A stretch of 64,000 nucleotides of DNA from Polaribacter reichenbachii (GTDB lineage Bacteria > Bacteroidota > Bacteroidia > Flavobacteriales > Flavobacteriaceae): assembly GCF_001975665.1 (NCBI RefSeq), contig NZ_CP019419.1, positions 806,001 through 870,000 of the forward strand, given 5' to 3'. Shown here piece by piece: positions 1 through 9,761 of this stretch. The first letter of the stretch is position 1. Each line of letters starts with the position of its first letter. Both the position numbers and the translations under genes were made by a program. The notes beneath the pieces were generated by a model. It saw nothing but the letters and a program-made list of their open reading frames with translations. It did not search any database and was not told where the DNA came from.

Positions 1-1
1 A

Positions 2-3000
2 AAAGGAGTACAAACAGATTTTGACGGAAACTATAACATAAAAGTAGATGGTAGTACTGATGTTCTGGTTTTTTCTTATTTAGGATTTAAAACAAAAGAA
101 GTTAAAGTAAATGGATTAAAAACTCTTAATGTTTCTTTAGAAGAAAGTTCACAGCAATTAGATGAAATTGTTGTTATTGGTTATGGTAGCGCTCGTAAAT
201 CTGATTTAACAGGTTCTGTAGTAAATATTTCTGGATCTGATTTAGCAAAACAACCTATAGCAAATGTAGGTGAAGCTTTAAGCGGTCGTTTAGCAGGTGT
301 ACAAGTTTTATCTACAGAAGGATCACCTGATTCTGATATAAACATTAGAATTCGTGGTGGTGGCTCTCTTACTCAAGACAGTTCTCCTTTAGTAATTGTA
401 GATGGGTTTCCTGTAAATAGTATTAGTGATGTATCTTCTTCAGATATTGAAAATATTACAGTTTTAAAAGACGCTTCTTCAACAGCAATTTATGGTTCTA
501 GAGGGGCTAATGGAGTTATAATTATCACTACAAAAAGTGGTAAAGATGGTAAAGTAACTGCAAACTTTAATATGTTTTATGGAGTTAGTAGTATTGCCAA
601 AACAGTTGATGTTTTAGAAGCTGATGATTTTGTAAAGTGGCAATATGAATATGCTCTACTTAGAGATAGACTAGAGTCTTATGAACAGTATTTTGGTCAA
701 TGGCAAGATTATGATCAATATATTGGTCAACCAAGTACCGATTGGCAAAAACAAATATATGGTAGAATGGGTAATGTACAAAGTCGTGACTTATCTGTAC
801 GTGGAGGTTCTGAAAAATTTAAATATAGCCTAAACTATGCCTTATATGACGTAAAAGCAATTATGTTAGGCTCTAATTTTAGAAGAAATAACTTTTCTGC
901 TTCTATAAAAAATAAAGCAAGTGAAAAAATAGATTTAACTTTTACACTTCGTTATTCAGATACAGAAGTAAATGGTGGTGGTGCTAATGAGCAAAACGAA
1001 GTTTCTTCTAGAGATTCTCGTTTAAAGCACGTAGTTGGTTATTCTCCTATTCCTTTACCTGGATTAACAACAGATAATACAGATGAAGCTCTTTCTAGTT
1101 ATTTAGTAAATCCTTTTGTTGCCATAGCAGATTCTCAACGCCAAAAGACAAAGAAAAATTTTAATATGGTAGGTAGCTTTTCTTGGGAAATGATTAAAAA
1201 TCTAAAATATAAAATGGATTTAGGTTTAGATAACAGAACAGATTTAGATTCTCGTTTCTATGGGCGTTCTTCATATTACGCTAACAACAGACCATCTGCA
1301 GAAAATCAAGGTTTGCCAGCTACATTAACAAGAGACAGAGATGAAGTACGTTTTAGAAATGCCAATACATTAAATTATGATTTTAAAAATTTAATTAAAA
1401 GTGATAATCATTCAATTAAATTATTAGTTGGTGAAGAAATGATTATAACTAAATCTAATAGATTAACTACAGAAATTCATGGTTATCCTAAACTTTTTGA
1501 TTTTGAAACAGCACAATTACTTTCTTCTCAAGGTGTACCACAAACTGTAGATAACTTTTACAGTCCAGATAATAAATTATTATCATTTTTTGGTCGTGTA
1601 AATTACGATTACAAAAACAAATATTTATTAACAGCTACTTATAGAGCAGATGGTTCAAGTAAATTTTTAGGTGATAATTCTTGGGGGTATTTCCCTTCTG
1701 CTGCATTAGCTTGGAAAATTTCTGAAGAAGACTTTTTAAAAGATGTAGAATGGGTAGATTTATTAAAAGTAAGGCTTAGTTATGGTGAAGCCGGTAATAA
1801 CAACATCCCTGTTGGGCAAACTGTTAGAGCTCTTCAAACTAATACTACAACCTATTTAAATGATGTTACAAATTATTGGGCAGCACCAACTACTTTAGTA
1901 AACCCAGATTTAAAATGGGAAACCACTGTAACACAAAATATAGGTTTAGATTTTAACCTATTTGGGGGTAAAGTAACAGGTAGTGTAGAAGCATATAAAA
2001 ATCTTACTCAAGACTTATTATATTTAGCAGAGGTACCACAATCTACAGGTTATGCTAATCAATACAGAAACTTAGGAGAGATTGAGAATAAAGGTATAGA
2101 AGGATCTTTAAACTTATCTATTTTAGAAGAAAAAAATTATGGGTTAAGCCTTACTGTAAATGCAAGTGCTAACAAAAATAACATTAACTCTTTAGGTGGT
2201 AGCGATTTTGGAGAAAACACTAATTGGGCTTCTTCTCAAATTGGAGATGATTATGTAGTTAGGGTTGGAGAATCTATTGGTACTATGTATGGTTTTAGAA
2301 ATGATGGTAGGTACGAAGTTTCAGATTTTGATTACGATGCAACTACAAGTAGTTATACTCTAAAATCTGGGGTAGTAGACAATCAATGGTTAGATAATGT
2401 AGGGCCAGGTTCTATGAAATTAAAAGATCTTACAGGAGATGGTATCGTTAATGTAGATGATCAAGAAATTATTGGAAATGCAAACCCAGATGTTACAGGA
2501 GGTATTATTCTAAATGCTAATGCTTACGGATTTGATTTTTCTGCAGCATTTAACTTTAGCATTGGAAACGATATTTATAATGCTGATAAAGTTGAATTTA
2601 CAACCTCTAATGATAATGGGCAATTTAGAAATTTAAGTTCTGTAATGGTCGATGGTAATAGATGGACAAATTTAGATCCTACAAGTGGTCAATTAGTAAC
2701 AGACCCAGCTCAATTAACAGCGCTAAATTCAAATACAACTATGTGGTCTCCATATATGTCTAGATATGTTTTTAGTGATTGGGCAGTAGAAGATGGATCC
2801 TTTTTAAGATTAAATACAGTTACTTTAGGATACACACTTCCTGAAGATGTAATAAAGCATATAGGTGTATCTAATCTTAGGTTTTATATGACAGCTAATA
2901 ATTTATTTGTTCTTACGAATTATTCTGGATCAGACCCTGAAGTATCAACAAGAAGAAACACACCTTTAACACCTGGTGTAGATAACTCTGCTTATCCAAG

Positions 3001-3040
3001 AAGTAGACAGATTGTTTTTGGTCTAAACCTAAATTTTTAA
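2..3040 (+). CDS. SusC/RagA-family TonB-linked outer membrane transporter (5' partial)
   Basis: TonB-dependent outer membrane channel that would import oligogalacturonides with the adjacent SusD. The reading frame is open from the window edge, so the signal peptide and the first part of the carboxypeptidase-like regulatory domain lie upstream. An internal ATG at 572 is not the true start, because the coding frame before it contains the plug domain. Visible order: the end of the regulatory domain (DGNYNI), the typical linker QLDEIVVIGYG, then the plug with GEALSGRLAGVQV, IRIRGGGS, PLVIVDGFPV, VLKDASSTAIYGSRGANGVI and ITTKSG, followed by a long beta-barrel ending in the aromatic IVFGLNLNF. About 1,012 residues are present, as expected for a SusC missing only its N-terminus. 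It sits 18 bases before susD in one operon. The substrate is inferred from the neighbouring pectate lyases. Confidence 0.97.
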   Translation, partial: KGVQTDFDGNYNIKVDGSTDVLVFSYLGFKTKEVKVNGLKTLNVSLEESSQQLDEIVVIGYGSARKSDLTGSVVNISGSDLAKQPIANVGEALSGRLAGVQVLSTEGSPDSDINIRIRGGGSLTQDSSPLVIVDGFPVNSISDVSSSDIENITVLKDASSTAIYGSRGANGVIIITTKSGKDGKVTANFNMFYGVSSIAKTVDVLEADDFVKWQYEYALLRDRLESYEQYFGQWQDYDQYIGQPSTDWQKQIYGRMGNVQSRDLSVRGGSEKFKYSLNYALYDVKAIMLGSNFRRNNFSASIKNKASEKIDLTFTLRYSDTEVNGGGANEQNEVSSRDSRLKHVVGYSPIPLPGLTTDNTDEALSSYLVNPFVAIADSQRQKTKKNFNMVGSFSWEMIKNLKYKMDLGLDNRTDLDSRFYGRSSYYANNRPSAENQGLPATLTRDRDEVRFRNANTLNYDFKNLIKSDNHSIKLLVGEEMIITKSNRLTTEIHGYPKLFDFETAQLLSSQGVPQTVDNFYSPDNKLLSFFGRVNYDYKNKYLLTATYRADGSSKFLGDNSWGYFPSAALAWKISEEDFLKDVEWVDLLKVRLSYGEAGNNNIPVGQTVRALQTNTTTYLNDVTNYWAAPTTLVNPDLKWETTVTQNIGLDFNLFGGKVTGSVEAYKNLTQDLLYLAEVPQSTGYANQYRNLGEIENKGIEGSLNLSILEEKNYGLSLTVNASANKNNINSLGGSDFGENTNWASSQIGDDYVVRVGESIGTMYGFRNDGRYEVSDFDYDATTSSYTLKSGVVDNQWLDNVGPGSMKLKDLTGDGIVNVDDQEIIGNANPDVTGGIILNANAYGFDFSAAFNFSIGNDIYNADKVEFTTSNDNGQFRNLSSVMVDGNRWTNLDPTSGQLVTDPAQLTALNSNTTMWSPYMSRYVFSDWAVEDGSFLRLNTVTLGYTLPEDVIKHIGVSNLRFYMTANNLFVLTNYSGSDPEVSTRRNTPLTPGVDNSAYPRSRQIVFGLNLNF

Positions 3041-3058
3041 CAACGTAATCTTTAGAAA

Positions 3059-4855
3059 ATGAAAAAAATAAAATCAATAATAATTTTAGCAGTGCTTATA
3101 ATGAGTCTTTTCAATTCTTGTAAAGAATTTGATAGCGACTTTTTAGAAACACCAGCAAAATCAACTTTACAAGAATCACTAATTTTTTCACAAGTTGATT
3201 TGGCTAGAGGAGCAATAGATGGTATTCTAGAGCCAATAGGGCAAACAAACTCATATAGAGGTAGACATATACCTTTTTATGGATTTAATACAGATACTGA
3301 ATGGAACTATAACTCATCGTCTGTTGGAAATGCTACAGGAGATCTTATGGTGTATGATGCAAAAGCAAATAATACACAAATGAACAGAACCAATAGTTCT
3401 TGGGCAATGATTTATAGAGCTATAGAAAGAGCTAATATTTGTATAAAAGGTATTAGATTGTATGGTAACCCAGAAGTAGGAAATGAAATGGGGCAGTTAT
3501 TAGGTGAAGCATTAACTTTAAGAGCTATGTATTATAGTGATTTGGTTAAAACTTGGGGAGACGTACCAGCTTTATTTGAACCTACAACTTTCGAAAGTGC
3601 ATACACTCCAAAATCTAGTAGAAATATTGTTTATAAACAAATAATTGCTGATTTAGCTGAAGCTTCAGAACTTGTTGCATGGCCAAATGAAAGTTCTGCT
3701 ACAACGAGTGTAGAAAAAGTAAACAAAGCATTTGTTAAAGGTTTAAGAGCAAGAGTTGCGTTGGCAGCAAGTGGTTTTCAACAGTTTCCTAATGATGGTG
3801 TACGTAGATCTAATGATCCAGATTTATCTGTAGCTAAAATGTATAAAATAGCTCTAGATGAATGTCGTTCTATTATTAATAGTGGTACTGTAGGTTTAGA
3901 ACCTAGTTTTGAAACTGTATGGAGAAAACTAAATGAAGAAAATATTTCTGCAGGAGGTGAATCTATTTGGGAAATGCCTTTTTCTGACGGTCGTGGTCGT
4001 GTAAATTTCTCTTTTGCAATACGCCATAGAAGTGTAGACCAACATACAGGTCAAGCAAGAGGTGGTATTTCTGGACCTTTACCAACAGTTTTTTATGATT
4101 ATGATGAAGCAGATTCTAGAAGAGATATAACGTGTGTTCCTTATCAATGGGGAACAGCAATAGATGGTTTTTCTAAACAAGAACTTGTTAGTTTAGATAT
4201 TTGGTACTTTGGTAAATATCGTTACGAATGGATGAATCGTTATGTAACTTCTTCTAATGATGATGGTATCAATAAAATGTATATGCGTTATGCAGAAATA
4301 ATTTTAATGGCTGCAGAAGCTGCAAATGAATTAGAAGGACCTTCTGCTGCTGCACCTTACTTAAAACAAATTAGAAGAAGAGCATTTAACGCTGCAGATC
4401 ATGCAACTAAAGTAGACGGGTATGTTAATGCGCTTACAACTAAAGAAGATATGTTTAATGCAATTGTAAAAGAACATAAATATGAATTTACTGGAGAAAT
4501 GGAGCGTAAACAAGCTTTAATTCGTTGGAATAAACTTGGAACTAATTTAGCAACTGCCAAACAAAAAATGCTAGATTTAAAAAACAGAACAGGAGAATAT
4601 GCTGATGTTCCTACGACTTTATATTATAAATATGAAGCAGACGAAGAAACTCTAAAAATATATGGTTTAAATAGAGGAGAAACAACTAACCCTGGACCTG
4701 ATTATTTTTCAAAAGACTGGACAGTTATTGAAGACGATGTTATTAACTCTCTTTTTAAAGAAGGTGTAAATCCAGATGACAGACAATTTTGGCCAATTTG
4801 GCAAGTATTTATAGATAGTAGTAATGGTACGTTAGTTAACGATTACGGATATTAA
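3059..4855 (+). CDS. SusD/RagB-family glycan-binding outer membrane lipoprotein
   Basis: Surface lipoprotein that caps the SusC barrel and captures oligosaccharides. At 598 residues it is a typical SusD. The N-terminus is a lipoprotein signal with the lipobox ending at Cys21 (MSLFNSC). The TPR-like helical N-terminal half contains GQLLGEALTLRAMYYSDLVKTWGD, the classic SusD signature (shown here as two adjacent motifs: LGEALTLRAMYY and DLVKTWGDVP). The C-terminal half contains MYMRYAEIILMAAEAANEL and the EHKYEFTGEMERKQALIRW region, both SusD hallmarks. It follows susC closely and is followed by the SusE-position gene after 22 bases, so one polycistronic message is likely. Pectin specificity is inferred from context and cannot be read from the protein. 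Confidence 0.97.
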   Translation: MKKIKSIIILAVLIMSLFNSCKEFDSDFLETPAKSTLQESLIFSQVDLARGAIDGILEPIGQTNSYRGRHIPFYGFNTDTEWNYNSSSVGNATGDLMVYDAKANNTQMNRTNSSWAMIYRAIERANICIKGIRLYGNPEVGNEMGQLLGEALTLRAMYYSDLVKTWGDVPALFEPTTFESAYTPKSSRNIVYKQIIADLAEASELVAWPNESSATTSVEKVNKAFVKGLRARVALAASGFQQFPNDGVRRSNDPDLSVAKMYKIALDECRSIINSGTVGLEPSFETVWRKLNEENISAGGESIWEMPFSDGRGRVNFSFAIRHRSVDQHTGQARGGISGPLPTVFYDYDEADSRRDITCVPYQWGTAIDGFSKQELVSLDIWYFGKYRYEWMNRYVTSSNDDGINKMYMRYAEIILMAAEAANELEGPSAAAPYLKQIRRRAFNAADHATKVDGYVNALTTKEDMFNAIVKEHKYEFTGEMERKQALIRWNKLGTNLATAKQKMLDLKNRTGEYADVPTTLYYKYEADEETLKIYGLNRGETTNPGPDYFSKDWTVIEDDVINSLFKEGVNPDDRQFWPIWQVFIDSSNGTLVNDYGY

Positions 4856-4877
4856 GAACAATAAATAAGTATTTATT

Positions 4878-6440
4878 ATGAAGATAAAAAATTTAATTAA
4901 GGTACTTTTCACAGTAATTGTAACAATTAGTATTACTAGTTGCGATATTACAAATTATGATGAAGATGTAATACAAGAACTTTCTGTGAGCAGAGAATTT
5001 GCTCCCATAGAATTAACTGCTCGAGTTAGAAATCAAACAACAGTAGAATTAAACTGGATACCAAGAGAAGAAATCAACACATATGCTGTTGAATTTAGTG
5101 CAGATGATCCTAATTTTACAACTATTTTTAAGTCTGTAGAAGTTTCTGTAGAAGAACTTCCTGTTCAAATAAAGCTAGAAGGTTTAACAGAATACTCAAT
5201 TAGAGTAAAAGCAATAAGTGCTAATGGGTTAGAAGACTCTAAATGGGCTTTAGCTACAGTAACAACTTTAAGCGAACAATTAATGTTACCTTCTGTAAAC
5301 GGAGATGTTGCGTATAATGATGCACTTTTTAGATGGGAAGCAGGTATAAATGTAACTAAACTTGTATTACAACCAGGTGATATTACACATACTATATCTG
5401 AAGCAGAAAAATCTGTTGGAATTGCTACTGTTACAGGTCTAAATAGTTTAACAGACTATGAAGTTACACTATTTAACAACGATAAACCAAGAGGCTTTTC
5501 ATCAATTAAAACAGAAGTAGATCCTGCAACAGGTACAGTTGTTAAAACTTCAGATGATTTACTTACTATGATTTTAAATGCAAGTTTTGGAGAAACCTTA
5601 ATTTTAGAGCCTGGAGATTATACAACCCAAATTGGTACAGCTAATTTAGATAAATCTATAATTGTAAGAGGATTATTAAGTTACGATAAGCCAAAAATAA
5701 ATATTAACTTTCAGATAAATAATGGTGCTACAGATGTAAGTTTTATGAATATAGAATTTGATGGAAAAGCAACAGTACAAGATGTTGTAAGGTATACAGG
5801 TGCTGGAAATTACAATTCTTTATTAGTTAGCGATTGTATTGTACACGATTATGATAGATCTTTTATTGCAGGTAATACAACAGATGCAATTATACAAAAT
5901 GTAACAGTAGAAAAATCTATTGTAACTGATGTTGTTACAAATGGAGGTGATTTTATAGATTTCAGAAATTCTGATGTATTAAACTTAAATGTAAATACAA
6001 GTACTTTTAACAATTGTGCACCTGCTCGTGATTTTATTAGAATGGATGATGCTGGTACCTTAGCTTCTCAAGACCCAGCTAACATAAGTAATGTTATAAT
6101 AGAAAGCTGTACATTATACGCTTGTTCTAATAAAAACAGTAAAAGGTTACTTTATGTTAGATTCGAAGATAATGAAATTGAAGTACACAACACATTAATT
6201 ACAGATACAGAAGTTGAAGGTTATTCTGATCAATCTAGAACAGACGAAGACATAATTTTTAGTAATAATAATTACTTTAATGCACCAACTTTAATTGATG
6301 ATACAGTTGCTAGATATGATGCTTCTGGAACACATACTGAATTAGACCCAGGTTTTGTAAATCCTTTAATAGGTGATTTTACTGTAACAAACCAAACATT
6401 AAAAGATAATTTAGTTGGGGATCCTAGATGGTTAAAGTAA
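4878..6440 (+). CDS. SusE-position surface lipoprotein: FN3 domain plus DUF4957/DUF5123 beta-helix
   Basis: Lipoprotein (lipobox to Cys22, SITSC) of 520 residues. Residues about 44-130 form a fibronectin type III-like domain (ELTARVRNQTTVELNW, then YSIRVKAISANG). A second, shorter sandwich domain follows. From about residue 215 there is a right-handed beta-helix-like section beginning LLTMILNASFGETLILEPGDY, which resembles DUF4957, and a C-terminal part resembling DUF5123 (DPGFVNPLIGDFTVTNQT). This arrangement is common directly after susCD in pectin utilisation loci of Bacteroidota, where such proteins probably bind polygalacturonate at the cell surface. No catalytic residues of a lyase are evident. 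The gene ends just before a strong hairpin terminator, closing the susCD operon. A degraded lyase role cannot be excluded. Confidence 0.85.
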   Translation: MKIKNLIKVLFTVIVTISITSCDITNYDEDVIQELSVSREFAPIELTARVRNQTTVELNWIPREEINTYAVEFSADDPNFTTIFKSVEVSVEELPVQIKLEGLTEYSIRVKAISANGLEDSKWALATVTTLSEQLMLPSVNGDVAYNDALFRWEAGINVTKLVLQPGDITHTISEAEKSVGIATVTGLNSLTDYEVTLFNNDKPRGFSSIKTEVDPATGTVVKTSDDLLTMILNASFGETLILEPGDYTTQIGTANLDKSIIVRGLLSYDKPKININFQINNGATDVSFMNIEFDGKATVQDVVRYTGAGNYNSLLVSDCIVHDYDRSFIAGNTTDAIIQNVTVEKSIVTDVVTNGGDFIDFRNSDVLNLNVNTSTFNNCAPARDFIRMDDAGTLASQDPANISNVIIESCTLYACSNKNSKRLLYVRFEDNEIEVHNTLITDTEVEGYSDQSRTDEDIIFSNNNYFNAPTLIDDTVARYDASGTHTELDPGFVNPLIGDFTVTNQTLKDNLVGDPRWLK

Positions 6441-6465
6441 TAATTGTTAATTGGTTTATTAATAA

Positions 6466-6499
6466 AAAAGAGGTATGCAAATTTATGTTTACCTCTTTT
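6466..6499 (+). terminator. Hairpin terminator after the susCD operon
   Basis: A perfect 10-bp stem (AAAAGAGGTA pairing with TACCTCTTTT) with a 14-base loop, flanked by A-rich and T-rich runs. It lies 25 bases after the stop of the beta-helix lipoprotein and before the pectate lyase start, so it should end the susCD message and may also work in the opposite direction. Confidence 0.8.
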
Positions 6500-6523
6500 A
6501 TGTTCATATTAAACATCGAAAAA

Positions 6524-7843
6524 ATGATAAAAAAAATAATATTTACCCAATTATTACTTTTATTAACTTGTAATATTAGTTTTGGACAACATCAATTAGC
6601 TTTTCCATCTGCAGAAGGTTTTGGTAAATATACTACTGGTGGTAGAGGAGGTATTATTTATAAAGTAACCAATTTAAATGATGATGGAGAAGGAAGTTTT
6701 AGAAAAGGAATCAAAAAAAAGGGAGCAAGAATTATTGTTTTTGATGTTTCTGGTACTATAGAATTAAAATCTAAATTAGATGTAAATAAAGGCAAAGGTA
6801 ACCTAACAATTTTAGGACAAACTGCCCCAGGAAAAGGAATTACAATTAAAGGTTATCCATTTACAATTAAGGCTAATAACGTAATTCTACGTTATTTAAG
6901 ATTTAGAATGGGCGATATAAATAAGTTTCAAGGTGATGCTCTAGGTTGTGGAAATACAGAAAATGTTATTATAGACCATTGTTCTATAAGTTGGGGTACA
7001 GATGAAAATGCATCTTTTTACAATAACAAAAACTTTACTTTGCAATGGTGTATCATATCAGAAGCTTTAAACAAATCTGTACATAAAAAAGGGGCTCATG
7101 GTTATGGTGGAATTTGGGGCGGAATTAACGCTTCTTTTCATCATAATTTATTAGCGAATAATAATAGTAGAAACCCTAGGTTTAGTGGCTCTAAAACCAC
7201 AAAAAATGCTGATAATGAATTTGTAGACTTTAGAAATAATGTAATTTATAATTGGGGAGCAAATAGTATTTATGGTGGTGAAAACGGAACATATAATATT
7301 GTAAATAATTATTTTAAATCTAGTGTTGCAACAACATCTTCTAAAGTAAATAGAATAGTTAGTCCGTCTAAACCTTATGGTAAATTTTTTGTTGATGGTA
7401 ATTATGTAAATGGCTTTCCGATAATTTCTAAAAACAACTGGAATGGAGGGGTACAATGTGATAATTTAATTGACACAAAATTATCAAAAGAAATTAATAT
7501 TGATAAAAACATTAAAACAACAAGTTCTTTGATTTCTTATAATGATGTTTTAAAAAATGCTGGTGCAAGTATTAAAAGAGATAAAGTTGATATAAGAATT
7601 GTAAAAAACACTAAAAAAGGAACTATTAGTTTTAAAAACGGAATTATTGATTCTCAAGATGATGTAAAGGGTTGGCCAATTATCAAACTAAAAAAAGCTA
7701 AAAAAGATACAGATAATGACGGAATTCCTGATTGTTGGGAGAAAAAAAACAATTTAAATTTTAAGGATAAAAAAGATGCTTCTTTAAAAACCTTAAATAA
7801 AAATTACAGTAATGTAGAAGTTTATGCGAATTCAATTATCTAA
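6524..7843 (+). CDS. Secreted pectate lyase, polysaccharide lyase family 1
   Basis: Endo-acting pectate lyase that cleaves polygalacturonate by calcium-dependent beta-elimination. The frame is open from 6428, but that start would put a hairpin terminator inside the gene; the ATG at 6524 gives a clean signal peptide (MIKKIIFTQLLLLLTCNISFG) and 439 residues. Family signatures: AFPSAEGFGKYTTGGRGG at the mature N-terminus, FDVSGTIEL, LTILGQTAPGKGITIKG, then IDHCSISWGTDEN (about residues 150-161), a region that carries the acidic calcium ligands in PL1, and SRNPRF (about 215-220), which holds the catalytic-type Arg. The C-terminus has a thrombospondin type 3-like calcium motif, DTDNDGIPDCWE. No type IX sorting tail is evident, so the protein may stay periplasmic or be released in another way. 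It converges on the PL9 lyase gene. Confidence 0.93.
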   Translation: MIKKIIFTQLLLLLTCNISFGQHQLAFPSAEGFGKYTTGGRGGIIYKVTNLNDDGEGSFRKGIKKKGARIIVFDVSGTIELKSKLDVNKGKGNLTILGQTAPGKGITIKGYPFTIKANNVILRYLRFRMGDINKFQGDALGCGNTENVIIDHCSISWGTDENASFYNNKNFTLQWCIISEALNKSVHKKGAHGYGGIWGGINASFHHNLLANNNSRNPRFSGSKTTKNADNEFVDFRNNVIYNWGANSIYGGENGTYNIVNNYFKSSVATTSSKVNRIVSPSKPYGKFFVDGNYVNGFPIISKNNWNGGVQCDNLIDTKLSKEINIDKNIKTTSSLISYNDVLKNAGASIKRDKVDIRIVKNTKKGTISFKNGIIDSQDDVKGWPIIKLKKAKKDTDNDGIPDCWEKKNNLNFKDKKDASLKTLNKNYSNVEVYANSII

Positions 7844-7865
7844 ATAATACAACTTTTAATACTAG

Positions 7866-7902
7866 AAAAGCACTAAATAGAACATCTATCTAGTGCTTTT
7901 TT
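7866..7902. terminator. Bidirectional terminator between the two convergent pectate lyase genes
   Basis: A 10-bp perfect stem (AAAAGCACTA with TAGTGCTTTT), a 15-base loop, and T-runs on both strands. It lies between the stops of the PL1 gene (+) and the PL9 gene (-). Confidence 0.85.
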
Positions 7903-7922
7903 CATACTAAATATTTTAGTAG

Positions 7923-9680
7923 TTATTCTTTCTCAAAAGCACCTATATCAGGAGCCGATCCATTAAAAGATAGTCCTACATCTACACCAGCATCAATTAG
8001 ATCACTGCCTGTAACTAATTTCAGAAAATCGATATTTGGCAAATTTCCATATACATCTCTGCTACTGCTTAATAAAGTAATATCTATACTTACAAAGTCA
8101 TCAGTATTAGTTATTAAGCCATTTAGCCAGCCATTATTGGTAATATCTGTAGTTGTTGCTTTATAACTATCGCTATTATCACCATTAAAACTAAGTGTGT
8201 TTTTTATGGTTAAAGAACTTGCAATATTAGAACTTCCGAAATTAATGTTTCTACCATTTTTAAATGAAGAGCAATTGTAAATTTCTATAGCTCCTTTATT
8301 GCTATTATGGTCAAAACCATCATAAATATTACCAGCAGCAATACAATTTTTATAGATAGCATTATGTTTTAAAAGTTTATCATCGCTCCCACCTGTTTTA
8401 AAACCATTTCCATCACCTGCACCTTTAGATCCATCTTTTAAATATCCGTTATTAAACGCCCAGCAGTTTTCATAAATGGTTGTAATATTATCATTGCCTC
8501 TCATATAACCATCCCAACCATCATCTAAATTTTGCCAAGCTCTACAACCAATAAATTTATTACCATCACCTGCATCTAATTTACAGGCAAAACCATCTGC
8601 ATTTTCTAAAGTAGAATCTGCATTGTAAAAAGAATCGCAATTTAAAACTGTATTGTTACTTGCTCCATTGCCTATTTGTAAACCTGTATCTTTATTTTCG
8701 CTAAATCTGCAATATTCAATCAAGTTATTATTACCTTTAATAAACATTCCATTATCACCAGCTCCAAAAACATCAATACCTTTCACATACCAATAATCAC
8801 CTTCTATTGCAATACCTCTGTTTGATGAGTTTTCTGACATAGATGAAAAATCAAATTTTGGTCTTGTAGCATTATCCGGATGAGGTAAAAGGTTTATTAA
8901 GTTTGATGAAGAACCGTCTTTAATCAATTTTATAGTTGAAGAAAAAACATAATTTCCACTTTTAATATAAATATTTTCTCCAGCGTTTACGCTAGAAATA
9001 GCTGTTAAAAGTTCTTCGGATGTGTTTACAACAATTCCATTTACATTAGAATTAATACCAGAAATTGTGATTTCTATTTCTGCAGATGTATTGCTTCCAT
9101 CTGTTGAAGATGCTGTAATTTTGATAGTTCCATTAGTTTTTGGTATTAATAATCCATCTGATGAAATTTCAGCAATATTAGTATCAGAAACAGACCAAGC
9201 AACAGATTGGTTTGTAGCATTATTTGGTATAATGTTAATAGACAATTGTTGTGAACTACCATCTATAATATTTGTTGCATTTATAGTAATACTTTCTACT
9301 AAAATAGTAGCAGCTATTACTCCAGAAATATCAAATATTTTTTCACTTTTAACTCCAGACCCGTCTTTTGCTCTTACGCCTACTTTAACCTCACCATTAG
9401 AAATCGCGGTTAACAAACCTGTTTGTGATATTGTTGCAATAGATGTTTTATCTATGCTCCAAGAAACAGTTTTATTACTTGCAGAAATTGGGTTTATGAT
9501 AACAGATAATTGACTTGTTGTTCCGTCTGTAATGGTATTGCCTTCTATAGTTATTGATTCTATTAAAGTGTTTAAATCATCTTCTATAGCGCTACTACTA
9601 CAAGAATTAATAAGTATTGTAATTAGCAATATATTAATACTTTTTGAAATAATTTTTAATTTATTTAAGTATGTAAACAT
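7923..9680 (-). CDS. Pectate lyase family 9 lipoprotein with two Big2 domains
   Basis: Surface-anchored pectate or oligogalacturonate lyase of 585 residues. It starts with a lipoprotein signal (lipobox ending at Cys27, LINSC). Residues about 38-120 and 125-207 are two bacterial Ig-like (Big2) repeats with SVIINPISASNKTVSWS and SINIIPNNATNQSVAWS; they act as spacers. From about 215 onward it is a right-handed parallel beta-helix. Asp362, Asp386, Asp387 and Asp390 reproduce the spacing (0, 24, 25, 28) of the four calcium-binding Asp residues known in the PL9 enzyme Pel9A, and Lys428 in GDGNGFKTGG matches the catalytic Lys region. The C-terminal APDIGAFE is also usual for the family. It is codirectional with the secreted-protein gene upstream but separated from it by a terminator-like hairpin. 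Confidence 0.92.
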   Translation of the reverse strand: MFTYLNKLKIISKSINILLITILINSCSSSAIEDDLNTLIESITIEGNTITDGTTSQLSVIINPISASNKTVSWSIDKTSIATISQTGLLTAISNGEVKVGVRAKDGSGVKSEKIFDISGVIAATILVESITINATNIIDGSSQQLSINIIPNNATNQSVAWSVSDTNIAEISSDGLLIPKTNGTIKITASSTDGSNTSAEIEITISGINSNVNGIVVNTSEELLTAISSVNAGENIYIKSGNYVFSSTIKLIKDGSSSNLINLLPHPDNATRPKFDFSSMSENSSNRGIAIEGDYWYVKGIDVFGAGDNGMFIKGNNNLIEYCRFSENKDTGLQIGNGASNNTVLNCDSFYNADSTLENADGFACKLDAGDGNKFIGCRAWQNLDDGWDGYMRGNDNITTIYENCWAFNNGYLKDGSKGAGDGNGFKTGGSDDKLLKHNAIYKNCIAAGNIYDGFDHNSNKGAIEIYNCSSFKNGRNINFGSSNIASSLTIKNTLSFNGDNSDSYKATTTDITNNGWLNGLITNTDDFVSIDITLLSSSRDVYGNLPNIDFLKLVTGSDLIDAGVDVGLSFNGSAPDIGAFEKE

Positions 9681-9713
9681 TATATAATGGGTTAAGAATT
9701 TTCTTTGATTAAA

Positions 9714-9742
9714 AAAAGGATATGTAATTTACATATCCTTTT
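9714..9742 (-). terminator. Palindromic hairpin, terminator or attenuator upstream of the PL9 gene
   Basis: A near-perfect palindrome (AAAAGGATATGTAA facing TTACATATCCTTTT) followed on the minus strand by seven T. It lies 20 bases after the stop of the small secreted protein gene and only 34 bases before the PL9 start codon, leaving little room for a separate PL9 promoter. Confidence 0.8.
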
Positions 9743-9761
9743 ACAATGATTTATAATTCTT

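Noticed and set aside
6428..6523. Longer N-terminus of the PL1 pectate lyase from an ATG at 6428
   Set aside because: It overlaps the previous gene, runs through a perfect hairpin terminator and would bury the signal peptide 32 residues inside. The ATG at 6524 fits better.
9022..9513. Plus-strand open frame of 163 codons
   Set aside because: It is the shadow of the two Big2 repeats of the PL9 gene on the other strand and has no family features or own start signals.
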